Shown: positions 1 to 10,235 of the stretch, piece by piece
Numbering within the stretch: the first letter of the stretch is position 1
Layout: each line of letters begins with the position of its first letter
Assembly (NCBI GenBank): GCA_026027325.1
Contig: JAMSLZ010000007.1
Span: 1,116,001 to 1,180,000, forward strand
Source of the DNA: Actinomucor elegans
Lineage: Eukaryota > Mucoromycota > Mucoromycetes > Mucorales > Mucoraceae
Length of the DNA stretch: 64,000 nucleotides
Direction: 5' to 3'
Notes under the pieces: generated by a model
What the model was told of the DNA's origin: nothing
Seen by the model: only the letters and a program-made list of their open reading frames with translations
The model's database searches: none
Position numbers and translations under genes: made by a program

Positions 1-1562
1 TGGATCATGGCATTAAATTCATCTGTAATGCAGCTATCATCATCACTTTTTCAGACCGTTTAATGCAGATTTTTTACAAACTGCATGATAACATTTAGCA
101 ATGTTTTAATTTTAAGGTTTGTTTCTTTTATTAAAATGTCAAAAGAAACTACATGTTTCAAAAGTAGTGTAATACGGCATCATTAACAGTATTGCTTAAT
201 CTACTCTAAATAAATAACAATACGGTTCTATATGGCTACCTGCTTATCTGTTTAATGCGAAAAATTAAGACCAATAAGAGTTGCTAGTTGGTAGCCTTGA
301 TATATGCATATCAGATACCTAAAAATTGAGCGGTAAACCTAGAAGCGCATGCTGAGGCAAACTAATATAATAATAAACGATAATGAGAATACTTATCAAT
401 GAAAATGAAAGAAAAGTTAACTGGTATTTTATCTCTTACCTGACACTTATTCTACCTTTATTGCTATAAAGAAAGAAAAAGATCATTCCCTAAATAAAGA
501 TCTGCTATTTCCTAAGTATTCTTGTAATATTAGTATGTATTTCGATTAAACAAATGTGCTCATTTTTTATATATATGCAATAATACCTTAAACTAATACA
601 TATATTTTATATTAATTTATATTTTGAGAAGCAGCATGTTTGGTTCAAACTATGATGAGTAGATCAAATAATATTGCGATGAATATACTACAAGCAATGG
701 GTTATATCATAATAACTTACCTTTAATGAATTAAATGAAAAAATAAAAGAAAGAGAAAAAACGAGAGAAACAAGGAAGTGTACATTCTTAAATAAAAAGC
801 AATATGAAACCATTGTAGGAGTTTTATAACCCATTGATAATGCAGATGTTTGAATCAAAACATTGTAGCGGGCATAATTATTCATATAGAGAGCTGTGAT
901 AGAAGTGCAGTTAGCTATTCGTTCAATTTTACAGTGAAACTACTGTAAAGCCTATTATTAATAATAAAAGACTAGCAGTAGGAGAATAAGTATCTCGATT
1001 TTCTGCCTCGTTAATTATTATTTTAGTTGATAAATATTTAATAAGGAAGTATCTCTCAAACATTATATAAAATTGTTAACATTACCAAATAAGCTCAATA
1101 ATAAATGTAAAAACTCACCTCCCTATCAAATGGTCTGTACATCACGATATGGTCTTTTTGAACGGTAGAATTCATTTTAATTAGGCGTTTATGCGTGTTT
1201 TATTTTATTTTTCAAATTGTTAATTTAAAACTACAAAAAATTACAAAAAACTACAAATTTATTCTCTAAACAACTGTATGAAATAAAACTAGATTATAAA
1301 CAATGACTCTAGAATAGGTTTTTATTTTTCGAAAAAATAAAGACAGTAGAGCCCCATTAGGCGCTAAAAATATGCCCTTTGGAAAAAAAAATTCATTTTG
1401 AACATCTCAATGCATCTCATTCAAATGTCGCATCTGATCTGCAATGTATGTTTGAAATGAACTGTGGAGCTTAATAAACCGTTATTTATGTCAATAGTAA
1501 CTAGTATTTTATACTTTTACGGAAGACAGTAGATTGCATACACTAAATGTGAAATAAGGTCT
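1..1562. other. AT-rich intergenic stretch, no gene seen
   Basis: No ORF with convincing codon content, no RNA gene and no complete repeat unit was recognised. A 15-bp string at 1418-1432 recurs at 2097-2111 on the far side of the solo LTR, and the following ~90 bp are loosely similar, which hints at an old duplication. Confidence 0.5.
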
Positions 1563-2065
1563 TGTTATATCCGGTGCTAAAGACGAAGGATATAATTTAA
1601 AATACAATAATAAAAGAATAGACAGTAAATGGAATCAGCTATCCTGATAGTAAAAGTTATTCTAATGTTTATTCACAATTCAAAATCAAGTCTTCTTTAT
1701 ATACATTTCATCAGAGCTTAATAGTGTAGCATTCAATATCTATCAGCACGCATGGCCGTACAACGGAGTCCAATCCCAGCAGCCACTAATAAGCCTTTCA
1801 ACCACGCATTGTTGTAATTGTATAACCCACGCGTTATTCGATATTCAGGTCTTATCTTGAGATACACTCGATACTACTCGATAGTATGATGCCGCGTGTT
1901 TCTTGTAAGGATTATTGGCTAATAGTTCTAAGGATGACACATCGCTTGTATTTATGCAGGCCTCGTTAATCTGATTGGGTTATCAGATAGAGTCCGTGTA
2001 TGACATAAATGAACAGTTGATTCCTTACTATTATGTCGATGCAAAATAGTAGGTGGAATACAACA
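1563..2065. repeat. Solo LTR, family H (503 bp)
   Basis: The unit starts TGTTATATCC and ends GGAATACAACA, so it has TG...CA ends. It is flanked by the perfect 5-bp target duplication GGTCT (1558-1562 and 2066-2070). There is no internal coding sequence, so this is an LTR left after LTR-LTR recombination. No other copy of this family was noticed in the window. Confidence 0.8.
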
Positions 2066-2070
2066 GGTCT

Positions 2071-2531
2071 AATGATTTCTAAATCTCTCTTAATTTCATT
2101 CAAATGTCGCAATTGGCTCCAGTTAATTATATTCAAAATAAATAACAGTATATATATTGAAGCATTTATTTAAATCAAAAGTAACCAATGTATATATTTT
2201 TTCATTAACTAAGTGGTATCAAATTGCGTTATGTATAGCTCTTCATTCAGAGTACTAATCCTACAGCGAATCAAAAAGAATAAAAATATTTTGAACCCCT
2301 CTTAAATATACAAGTTTTAAGGGTTAAGTGGCACTGAGGATTAAAGCGGTGATTTACGCAAGACGTTACTAATTTCCTTACATAATCAATTATGGTATTA
2401 TTGTTGATATCTCGACAACCAATATAGCATACTGGACGAAAAAAAAAGTATTTTATAATAAAAAAAAGGCTACTATTCATTTATTGATTAAAATAGTCAT
2501 TATTTCAACAAAAAAAATAAAACCTGTAGAA
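2071..2531. other. AT-rich spacer, nothing recognised
   Basis: AT-rich sequence with homopolymer runs. No gene or repeat unit was recognised apart from the 2097-2111 string shared with 1418-1432. Confidence 0.5.
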
Positions 2532-2536
2532 CTACT

Positions 2537-2838
2537 TGCGGTAAAATTAAAATATAAAAGCAGGTAGTAAGTCGATTATAACTTGGTTATAGTTTATTCA
2601 ACTTAAATGTGATTAATTCTTTCTAACTAGTTTTTCTAGCTTGTATTTATACTCGTTGAATTGTGACTGAAGGTTATTTACTTGTGTTCATATAAAAAGT
2701 ATAAGAAGGACGTATCTCTGTTTAAGGACTGTATCGCTGTATAAGGTAATCAATGATGCTTTAGTATGTATGTGCTACAGCTAGGGCGCACAGGCCTCTA
2801 GTCTGTCTGTACTTCAATTATGTGGCTATTTCACCACA
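2537..2838 (-). repeat. Chr1 3' LTR
   Basis: 302-bp LTR, TGCGGTAAAA...TTTCACCACA on the plus strand, matching the copy at 8274-8575. It is the 3' LTR because the element reads on the minus strand. Confidence 0.95.
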
Positions 2839-2853
2839 TGCTCCCCCACTAGA

Positions 2854-2905
2854 GTCAGTGCACACTGAGTCGACATTAGGTCAGTGCACACTGAGTCGAC
2901 ATTAG
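2854..2905. repeat. 26-bp tandem duplication beside the Chr1 polypurine tract
   Basis: Two exact 26-bp units (2854-2879 and 2880-2905), each containing CAGTGCACACTGAGTCGAC, lie between the end of gag-pol and the 3' LTR. Each unit contains the palindrome CAGTGCACACTG (one mismatch). Function unknown. Confidence 0.85.
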
Positions 2906-3125
2906 TAAAGAATAACAAGAAGTTGTATCTACGTGTTATGTTGTTTTTTGTTCTCCAGTGATTCAATTTTACCAGGTTTATTTTTACTGTAGTATGATAT
3001 CAACTGCTGAGATACAATTTCCAAGGCATAACTGCGTGACAGTATATTATTATATTTTTTTTGTTTAGTTTTGTATATTGACCGGGCAAGTGAGAACTTA
3101 ATGTTTCTTTCACTGTTGCGTGTCA

Positions 3126-6100
3126 TTACTTCCTGCTTCTTTTACTGCGTCTAGTCTGTGATATGGGATGATTTAAATCAGTTACCTCACCAGTTCGCAT
3201 TCTCTTATTATTCGACACATTATCAGATTTTTGATCAGTAATTGTTTTCTTAGTTGGTGATTTGGTATGAGTTTTCTTTTGGTAAGTGTCTTTCAACCTT
3301 TCCTTTGCTAATCGCTTTGAATGTCTAACCTTTTCCCAATACTTTTCGATAGTGGCAGGAGACGAAAATGCATCAACTGAGATCCAGTCATTTTCTCGTT
3401 CACCATAGCCTACCCATTTTACAAGATATAACCTTTGGCCATTTTCATCTTTATGGTCTCGTATCTCCTCGACTTCAAACAGTTCTTCTTCTATAGCAGA
3501 TTCGTCAATAGATACGACTTTGAGTTCTGAGGGTACATATTCACGATGTAATAGTTCATTCGACTCGTCCTTCAATACATAGGTGCCAGCACGTGTCTTT
3601 CGAACTACAGTATATGGCCCATCATATAGAGGCGATAACGATGTTGGTCGACCACCTTGTAATTTGACCATTACAGGAGTGTCTATTGGGATATCAAGAA
3701 TGCGATGCTTCTTGTTGAAATCCTCATTGTACTTTTCGACGATCTTACGTGTTCTCTCTTCAACAGCAGGAAATACAACGTCAGCCATGTAGTCAGCTCT
3801 CTTTACCAGTTCTTTTACTGATACAGGATTCTTTTTGCCCTTCATTTTAGGATCATGATTTGTGCTCATCAAGTCTACTTGTCTAGCAAACATTAACGAA
3901 AATGGTGTACTAGCAGTGCGATCTCTTACTTTGATATTGCAGCATAATTGTACAAGTCCTAGCCTCTCGTCCCAGTTACTTGTATCATTACCACAGAGTT
4001 TCCGCAGTGCGTTTTTCACCATCTGCACGGATCTTTCAGCAGCACCATTGGATTGAGGATAATAAGGTGTAGAGAATCGGTGCTGGATGCCCAAGGTATT
4101 GGTTAATGTATGCATCAATCCGTTCCTGAATTCCCTTCCGTTATCGCTACCAATGATGTCAGGTAATCCATAGTCAGCAAAGATATTAATCAAGGCTTTA
4201 GCTACGGTATCACTTTGTTTGTTGGGTATAGGTCTAGTGATAATATATTTGGTGCAAATATCGACAAGTACTAGCCCATATATGTTACCAGCCTCAGTTA
4301 CAGGAAGTGGTCCAAAGAGATCCATTGTTACATGACTGAATGGTTCGAATGCAACTATAGATTTTTGTGGATTGAAACCCTTCTTGGATACATTGTGAAG
4401 TGCACATTCTTTGCAGCGTGAAAGGATATCTTTACAGTCAGCGTAGATAGTATTCCAATGTAACCCCTGGTAAGTGTGGATGTGCTTTACTACACTCTCA
4501 ATACCGAAATGTCCAAGTGCATGTGCATCGTGGATGATTTGATCTCTCTCGTGGGCTGGAGGACAAGCATACTCTGTTCCTTTAGATTTGAAGTCTTTAC
4601 TATTAAGCTTCACCGCGAGGATGTTCAAACGTTTATCTTTCGAGTAGATCTTCTTTTTATGAATAAATCTATCTTTGTCATTGTTAGATGAAGCTCTTCT
4701 TAGTAAGATGCATTTCTCTAATCGTTTAATATTGCGATCCTGCTCCCCCTCCAGCGTTTGGTCTTCAATAATAGGAGGGTAAACGCGAGATAGTGCATCA
4801 GGTAGTTTATTGGCAATGCCTTTTAAGTGAACTACATTCAGATTGAATTGTCCAATAACATCCATATAAGATTGTAATGTACTGTTCAACGTGGTAGACG
4901 TGAACATGTAAGTAAGAGCCATATGATCAGTGAGCACCTCGATAGGTAATGGATGCCCCCATAGCAAAGGTCTAAATCTGATCAATCCGAATACAATTGC
5001 AGCAGTTTCGCGTCTATTGGTGGACCAATTGCGCTCAGCCGAATTGAGAGACTTGCTAATGAAAGCAATGTGTACAGTTCTATTAAATTCATCTCTTTGA
5101 GTGAGTGCACAAGCTATCCCATATACAGATGCGTCTGTCTCCAGATAAAATTTCTTGGATAGATCAGGCTGGTGAAGCACGGCATTAGACACAAGAATCT
5201 GTTTAATCCGATTGAATCGATCAGTATGTAAAGACGTCCATTTGGTTTGTACATCCTTATCATTACGTAGTTGATCTAAAGGTGCAGCTACTTTACTAAG
5301 CATAGGACAGTAATCCCTTAAATGAGAAACCACACCCATAATACTTCGTACTTGTGCAGCGTTTTTAGGAATTGGCCATTTATCAATGTTTGAAAGTCGT
5401 CTGTGATCGATCTTTGTAATGCCAGGTCCAACAATAAAGCCCAATAAATATAAAGCCGTTCGAAACCATGTGCATTTGTCGGGATTGATCTTCAAATTTA
5501 CAGAAGTCAATCTTTCGAGCACTGTGTTTATCAATTTAATATGTTCTTCTTCTATCGTTTCACTATAGAGTACACAATCATCTACATATGTTTCTACTCC
5601 TTCTAAGTCTCCCAAGAGGATGTTCATGACCCTGCAGTATTGGCTTGTAAGAAAGCTTAATCCGAAGGGCGCGTGGCACCATTTGTAGTTTATATGATTA
5701 TAAGAGAATGATAATACTTCTCTACTAGCCTCATCAACAGCGAAAGAGTAATAAGCCTGTTTGAGATCAATTTTAGACATGATTTTTGCCTTTTTTGAGA
5801 CTCTATCGAAGATCTCAGTAATTTTTGGTACAGCAAAATTTTCTTGTAAGTCTTCTGAAATAGATGCGTTGATTTTTCTCAAATCACAACAAATGCGTAG
5901 CTTTGTGAGTTTGTCATTTTCATCCTTTTTAGGTACAGCTAATAATGGTGAATGAAATCTAGCGCTAGGCTTGGATTTTTCAACTATACCGTTGTCCAAC
6001 CACTCTTTGAGTTGTTTCTCTATTTCTGCTTTCGCATGAACAGGTAATGGGTATTGTCTTACATAGCAATTAGCGCCACTTTTCATCGGAATCTTCACAA

Positions 6101-8243
6101 TTGATTCAGGTATAGTGCATACCGCTTTAGGTTTTATAGTAGCATTTTTGTTAATTGAAGCCTGAATCATTTTCATATACTCTTTTCTTTGTTCAGTGTT
6201 TCCGTATAGTGCATTGTCAGGGTCATAATGCTTGTCATTATCGAAGTTAACGTTTTCAAACTGTTTACTTTCTTTTGCAATGTCATTAGGCCAGTTAAAA
6301 GCAACGCCTCCAAGATAGATATTCATCTTTGGTAATATATCAGTACCTAAGAGTACGTCAAATTCAGTTTCCATAACGTCACTAAATTCTACGACTTCAA
6401 AAGCATGTTTAAAGGATATATTATTTGTGTATGTAATAGTCATAGGTCGTGTTTTACCGATCCTTTTAGCTTTACTATTTTTGCCTTCGTTATTGAGTGC
6501 TAAAAAATTTAGATAACCATTCACTTTGTTTATGTGTATATCAGAAAAGTCTTTATTCAATATCTTTTTATTAATACAAGCTACATCACTCCCGCTATCC
6601 ACCTTGGCAACGAGTCTACGACCCTCTATATAAATGGGTGTCATTAGATTAAATGTACTTCTTGTATTATGTGATTTATCATCATCGAACTTACAGTCAT
6701 AATTGAGGTCTTCCATCGCCTCTTTGACCTTCTTATCTTCGTCTTCCTCCGAGACCAGAGTGTCAGCACGAATTGCAAGAACTGAGGGACCAGGATGGTT
6801 AGCCCTCATGGCTTGTCTGTATTCTTGGCAAGAATGCCCTCTGAACCAAGGCTTCTTGCAAAAACGGCAGGGATTGTTACCGTTTGCCCTTAAAGGTGCA
6901 TTGTTATTCCCCAAAAATGTAAATGGTCTAGACCCAGATGGTGTCATAGATCCAGCACGACCAGAAGAAGAAGAGGACGAAGAAGCGTGCTTGGCAATGC
7001 TGAAACAGTTGCGTTCATCATGGTTGGATAGCTTACCACCATGGCGAGGGCAGTAGAAACGATCAATCGTGGACGCAGAAGTGGGACTGGTGGTACGTTT
7101 GTGATGATAAAAATCTTCAGCCTTACGTTTGCCTTTGTTGATGTTATGTGAGCCTTGAGGCGAGGCCATATCAGCGCCGAAACCACCCTTGGATCTTGAC
7201 AAACCATTTTCATTGGCTAATGAACCAGGGACTTGTTGGCCATACACATTGAGAGCAGCTGCAGCGATATCACTTACAATCCAAGTAGTAGAGTTCTTGC
7301 CATTAGAATGCAATACTGTATTAATTGCGGGTTGCCAAGCTTGGGGAAGTGCATACATAAAAGCATCAGCAATGGTATTGTCAAACTTGCTGTAGCCTGC
7401 TTCACTTGCAGCACGAGTAAATCTCAAGTTGAATGAGTTGATTGTTTCATTGGTGCGAATACGCATATTCATCACCAAACGCCTAGCATCCAGTTTGTCT
7501 TGAGCCCCACCAAAGGTATCCAAGAATACTTTTCGAGCCGTTTCCCAAGTATCTTGTACAAGCAAATCACCTTTCATCCATACGTCATAATCCATAGCTA
7601 GAGTACCTTGAATGTACTGCTTCCAAGTGCGTTCAACATCATTGCCAGTTGAAATAAGAGTCTTTTCAAATGTGCGTAAAAAGTGTTCTACTGAGTTGTA
7701 TACCGTTTCGCCTGGGTAGTAAACAGTATCACCAGCCAGTTGGAACTTGGGCAGATCTCTGGGAGCCAAACGCATGAGGATAGTAGTATCACCGTTATTA
7801 GTAGCAGGAGCTCTCTCCGTGGGCATGGCTTCGGATACAGCTTTGTGGATTTGACTTTTCCTGTTGGCGGTCACCATTACATCGATATGCTTATTGTAGG
7901 TATCGATGCACTTGATCAGCCTTTCCATTTCACGGTCATACGCCTCGGGATCATTACCAAGAAGTTCAGCACCATCAGAGATGAGGAGACTAGCATATCT
8001 CTGAGAAGCTACAGTTCGGCGATCCATTAAAATATTGATAGCTAGATCACCAATGGGCCCCTTTTCCTCTTTATGATCCTCAGACATAGCCATGACTGAT
8101 TCAGTAGTCTTAGCCTGACTAAGTTCGGATACATTACCAGTTTCAATACCTTCCATAGTTTCTTCAGCAGCACAAGTAGCAGTGGGAGTATTAGCCAGAA
8201 GGTCAGGTACAGTAACCGGAGTGGTAGAGTTGTTTTGAGACAT
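3126..8243 (-). CDS. Chr1 Gag-Pol polyprotein with C-terminal chromodomain
   Basis: Single ORF of 1705 residues encoding the whole Ty3/gypsy machinery. Gag fills about residues 1-500 and ends in two unusual zinc knuckles, CPRHGGKLSNHDERNC (near 398) and CRFCKKPWFRGHSC (near 458). The aspartic protease motif VDSGSD is near 548. Reverse transcriptase carries YVDD near 887. RNase H begins with LETDAS near 1037. The integrase has an HHCC zinc finger near 1238-1285 and the catalytic residues in MDLFGP, SDNGRE and SNGAAER (about 1308, 1367, 1400). A chromodomain (YLVKWVGYGERENDW) lies at about 1588-1640, followed by a basic tail. Chromodomains of this group bind methylated histone H3 and steer integration into heterochromatin (family knowledge). 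The ATG follows the 5' LTR by about 30 nt. Gag and pol share one frame, so protein ratios must be set by processing. Confidence 0.95.
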   Translation of the reverse strand: MSQNNSTTPVTVPDLLANTPTATCAAEETMEGIETGNVSELSQAKTTESVMAMSEDHKEEKGPIGDLAINILMDRRTVASQRYASLLISDGAELLGNDPEAYDREMERLIKCIDTYNKHIDVMVTANRKSQIHKAVSEAMPTERAPATNNGDTTILMRLAPRDLPKFQLAGDTVYYPGETVYNSVEHFLRTFEKTLISTGNDVERTWKQYIQGTLAMDYDVWMKGDLLVQDTWETARKVFLDTFGGAQDKLDARRLVMNMRIRTNETINSFNLRFTRAASEAGYSKFDNTIADAFMYALPQAWQPAINTVLHSNGKNSTTWIVSDIAAAALNVYGQQVPGSLANENGLSRSKGGFGADMASPQGSHNINKGKRKAEDFYHHKRTTSPTSASTIDRFYCPRHGGKLSNHDERNCFSIAKHASSSSSSSGRAGSMTPSGSRPFTFLGNNNAPLRANGNNPCRFCKKPWFRGHSCQEYRQAMRANHPGPSVLAIRADTLVSEEDEDKKVKEAMEDLNYDCKFDDDKSHNTRSTFNLMTPIYIEGRRLVAKVDSGSDVACINKKILNKDFSDIHINKVNGYLNFLALNNEGKNSKAKRIGKTRPMTITYTNNISFKHAFEVVEFSDVMETEFDVLLGTDILPKMNIYLGGVAFNWPNDIAKESKQFENVNFDNDKHYDPDNALYGNTEQRKEYMKMIQASINKNATIKPKAVCTIPESIVKIPMKSGANCYVRQYPLPVHAKAEIEKQLKEWLDNGIVEKSKPSARFHSPLLAVPKKDENDKLTKLRICCDLRKINASISEDLQENFAVPKITEIFDRVSKKAKIMSKIDLKQAYYSFAVDEASREVLSFSYNHINYKWCHAPFGLSFLTSQYCRVMNILLGDLEGVETYVDDCVLYSETIEEEHIKLINTVLERLTSVNLKINPDKCTWFRTALYLLGFIVGPGITKIDHRRLSNIDKWPIPKNAAQVRSIMGVVSHLRDYCPMLSKVAAPLDQLRNDKDVQTKWTSLHTDRFNRIKQILVSNAVLHQPDLSKKFYLETDASVYGIACALTQRDEFNRTVHIAFISKSLNSAERNWSTNRRETAAIVFGLIRFRPLLWGHPLPIEVLTDHMALTYMFTSTTLNSTLQSYMDVIGQFNLNVVHLKGIANKLPDALSRVYPPIIEDQTLEGEQDRNIKRLEKCILLRRASSNNDKDRFIHKKKIYSKDKRLNILAVKLNSKDFKSKGTEYACPPAHERDQIIHDAHALGHFGIESVVKHIHTYQGLHWNTIYADCKDILSRCKECALHNVSKKGFNPQKSIVAFEPFSHVTMDLFGPLPVTEAGNIYGLVLVDICTKYIITRPIPNKQSDTVAKALINIFADYGLPDIIGSDNGREFRNGLMHTLTNTLGIQHRFSTPYYPQSNGAAERSVQMVKNALRKLCGNDTSNWDERLGLVQLCCNIKVRDRTASTPFSLMFARQVDLMSTNHDPKMKGKKNPVSVKELVKRADYMADVVFPAVEERTRKIVEKYNEDFNKKHRILDIPIDTPVMVKLQGGRPTSLSPLYDGPYTVVRKTRAGTYVLKDESNELLHREYVPSELKVVSIDESAIEEELFEVEEIRDHKDENGQRLYLVKWVGYGERENDWISVDAFSSPATIEKYWEKVRHSKRLAKERLKDTYQKKTHTKSPTKKTITDQKSDNVSNNKRMRTGEVTDLNHPISQTRRSKRSRK

Positions 8244-8273
8244 AGTGTAGTTGTTAAGTTTAATCGAAAAAAA

Positions 8274-8575
8274 TGCGGTAAAATTAAAATATAAAAGCAG
8301 GTAGTAAGTCGATTATAACTTGGTTATAGTTTATTCAACTTAAATGTGATTAATTCTTTCTAACTAGTTTTTCTAGCTTGTATTTATACTCGTTGAATTG
8401 TGACTGAAGGTTATTTACTTGTGTTCATATAAAAAGTATAAGAAGGACGTATCTCTGTTTAAGGACTGTATCGCTGTATAAGGTAATCAATGATGCTTTA
8501 GTATGTATGTGCTACAGCTAGGGCGCACAGGCCTCTAGTCTGTCTGTACTTCAATTATGTGGCTATTTCACCACA
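8274..8575 (-). repeat. Chr1 5' LTR
   Basis: 302-bp LTR matching 2537-2838. On the minus strand it is followed directly by seven T (8267-8273) and no tRNA-type primer binding site. Confidence 0.95.
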
Positions 8576-8580
8576 CTACT

Positions 8581-9203
8581 AATTCTACAACTGTAGAACT
8601 CCTAGTTCTACAACCTGTAAAAGTACTGTAAAATCAGATAAAATTTGCAGTGAAAAAATAGTGAGTGAAATGCGACATCATTCAATCCAGACACGCAACA
8701 ACTGTCAGCGAAAGTTCGAGAGCAATTCCCTTGGTCCGAACAATGCCTCGAACTAAGCGTCGCTTTAGCCCTTTGGCACCTTCTAGAACAAAACGACATA
8801 AACTATACCATACTCCTTTGGCAATCATAACTTCTAGCACCTTCCAGATAGAATTAAAAATAATATATATATATACTGTGTATTAATTTAAAAAGAAGAC
8901 AACAACTAATAAAAATATCATTATTCAAAACTACATCGTTATACTCTTCTCTTATTGGATAATACTAATCTCAGCTCGTCACGTGCTCTAGTTTACTGAC
9001 TGTCCGGTTTATTTAAATTATCGAAAGACACAACTGATAATGTGGGGTTTTGCTCTTTATGTTTACCTTGTATGAAAAATAAATGAAAGGATAAACACGT
9101 ATATAAACAATAATGATACTAGACTGAAAGATATATCAATTGAATATATAGAACAAAAGTGTAATAAAAATTAGGTGTAAGCTTCAAAAGACAGTGAAGG
9201 ATG
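8581..9203. other. Spacer with palindromes and a worn Trn1-like LTR scrap
   Basis: 8589-8609 holds an inverted repeat of GTAGAACT/AGTTCTAC type that continues the palindromic site hit by Chr1. A short arginine-rich ORF (ATG at 8743) has no recognisable relative. From about 9031 the sequence resembles the start of the Trn1 LTR (CAACTGATAATGTGG, then TTTATGTTTACCTTG) but is diverged and stops before the Tc1 element. No gene can be supported. Confidence 0.35.
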
Positions 9204-9205
9204 TA

Positions 9206-9400
9206 CAGTGACCAGCAAAACTGTTACAATGTTTTCAGTTTTTGAACATAATCGCTTATATCTCCACAAGATCGCATTCATACTAAATGAGAAATAGCTT
9301 ATTCTGAAGCCCAAGTTATCGGCTTTATTAAGAATGTTTCGGATTTGTGACTGCGTTAGTATTTTCGGAGAAACAGATTGAGAAATGAGAGGACAACATT
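9206..9400 (+). repeat. Left long terminal inverted repeat of the Tc1-like element
   Basis: Matches the reverse complement of 21221-21416 with a few differences. It is interrupted at its inner edge by Dch1 and resumes at 11904, where CATTGTAACAGTTTTGCTG is an inverted copy of the outer tip. Each end thus has an inner and an outer copy of the same tip sequence. Confidence 0.85.
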
Positions 9401-9621
9401 GAAGAACATTTAGTATTACAGAAATATGTTCAAAATAGTACAATATATAAAAAAATTAGGAAATAATAGATTTTTTTGAATACAAATAATAATATAAATA
9501 AATTTTATTCTAAAATAGAACAAGTAACCAACATTTTATTTATGGATAAAAAGGCAACATTATATTTATGCCTTGATTTTTTAGGAAAGTTAAAAATATT
9601 AAGTAGTTGTAAATGTTTATC
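9401..9621 (+). repeat. Dch1 left direct terminal repeat
   Basis: 221 bp, starting GAAGAACATTT and ending AAATGTTTATC. The two ends are imperfect inverted repeats of each other (9 of 11). A stem (AAGGCA...TGCCTT) lies near the middle. It matches 11683-11903. Confidence 0.9.
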
Positions 9622-9776
9622 TTGTCCTATTTTTAGACTTCCATTGCGTTTAATCACATTGAGAAATCTAAAAACAACTTCCTTGGCATCTAATTCTTGG
9701 CATGATATTTTGGAAAATATAAAAGTATCTATAATATTTGAGAATTATTTTTAAAATAACATCAATATTATATTTA

Positions 9777-10145
9777 ATGGAAAAAATCTATTATTATGCT
9801 GTGGTTTTAACTCTAAATCCTGAAAAAAAAGATGTCAAGAATAAATCATCCGAAATATTAAACAAGAAAATACTGCAATGGGTTGGAAATATAAAAAATA
9901 TTGATAAAATTTTATATAGTGGTCCTTTCTATGATGTTGGTGAAAACAATACAAATATCCATGCCAATTTAGTGATAAAAACAATTTTAGATGATAACGA
10001 AAAAGTTAGAAATGAATATTTCAAATCCTGGTGTTTAAGAAAAGGATATGTTAGTATTAAAGAAATTTATAATTTTAAATCATGGTTAGATTATGCAAAA
10101 AGAAATCATAAGTTCTTGGAAAATATAGAAAATATTAAAAATTGA
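9777..10145 (+). CDS. Small Rep-like protein (possible HUH endonuclease domain) of Dch1
   Basis: 122 residues from ATG 9777. There is no closer family I can name with certainty. Three features sit in the order and spacing of the nuclease domain of rolling-circle Rep proteins: a beta strand ending VVLTLN (residues 8-13, motif I-like), NIHANLVI near 62-69 (motif II-like, one His followed by Asn where HUH has His), and WLDYAKR near 107-113 (motif III-like, Tyr and Lys three residues apart). No helicase domain follows. The stop codon overlaps an AAAATTGA box that begins the transposase leader, and a 29-bp stretch including that box is repeated 52 bp downstream. Dch2 and Dch3 lack an equivalent ORF. 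The role could be nicking during transposition, but the match is by eye only. Confidence 0.4.
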   Translation: MEKIYYYAVVLTLNPEKKDVKNKSSEILNKKILQWVGNIKNIDKILYSGPFYDVGENNTNIHANLVIKTILDDNEKVRNEYFKSWCLRKGYVSIKEIYNFKSWLDYAKRNHKFLENIENIKN

Positions 10146-10197
10146 ATTTTCATATATAAATAAAAGTTTATTAAATATAGAAAATATTAAAAATTGA
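10138..10197 (+). promoter_or_regulatory. Duplicated AAAATTGA box upstream of the Dch1 transposase
   Basis: AAAATTGA occurs at 10138-10145 and 10190-10197 within a 29-bp direct duplication (10121-10149, 10173-10201). The second copy is followed by TTTATATAAA and lies 38 nt before the ATG at 10236. It is the same arrangement as in Dch2, Dch3, Mer1 and Mer2. Confidence 0.55.
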
Positions 10198-10235
10198 ATT
10201 TCTCTTTATATAAAAATACATCATTTTATTTGTTT

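Larger units (their letters stand above)
2537..8575 (-). mobile_element. Chr1: intact Ty3/gypsy chromovirus
   Basis: Complete element of 6039 bp. Both LTRs are 302 bp, look identical by eye and have TG...CA ends. The target duplication CTACT is perfect (2532-2536, 8576-8580). One uninterrupted 1705-codon gag-pol ORF lies between them. A polypurine tract (GTGGGGGAGCA on the minus strand, 2839-2849) touches the 3' LTR. No tRNA-complementary primer site follows the 5' LTR; a run of seven T does. Identical LTRs and an open ORF point to a recent, possibly still competent insertion. It landed in a small palindromic site. Confidence 0.95.

Noticed and set aside
688..885. 65-codon minus-strand ORF in the left spacer
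   Set aside because: Short, AT-driven, no motif, no neighbour.
2854..2905. CRISPR-like repeat
   Set aside because: Only two adjacent units with no spacer.
9476..9754. 92-codon ORF starting in the Dch1 left repeat
   Set aside because: No ATG until 9541 and no recognisable motif; the other two Dch elements have nothing similar.
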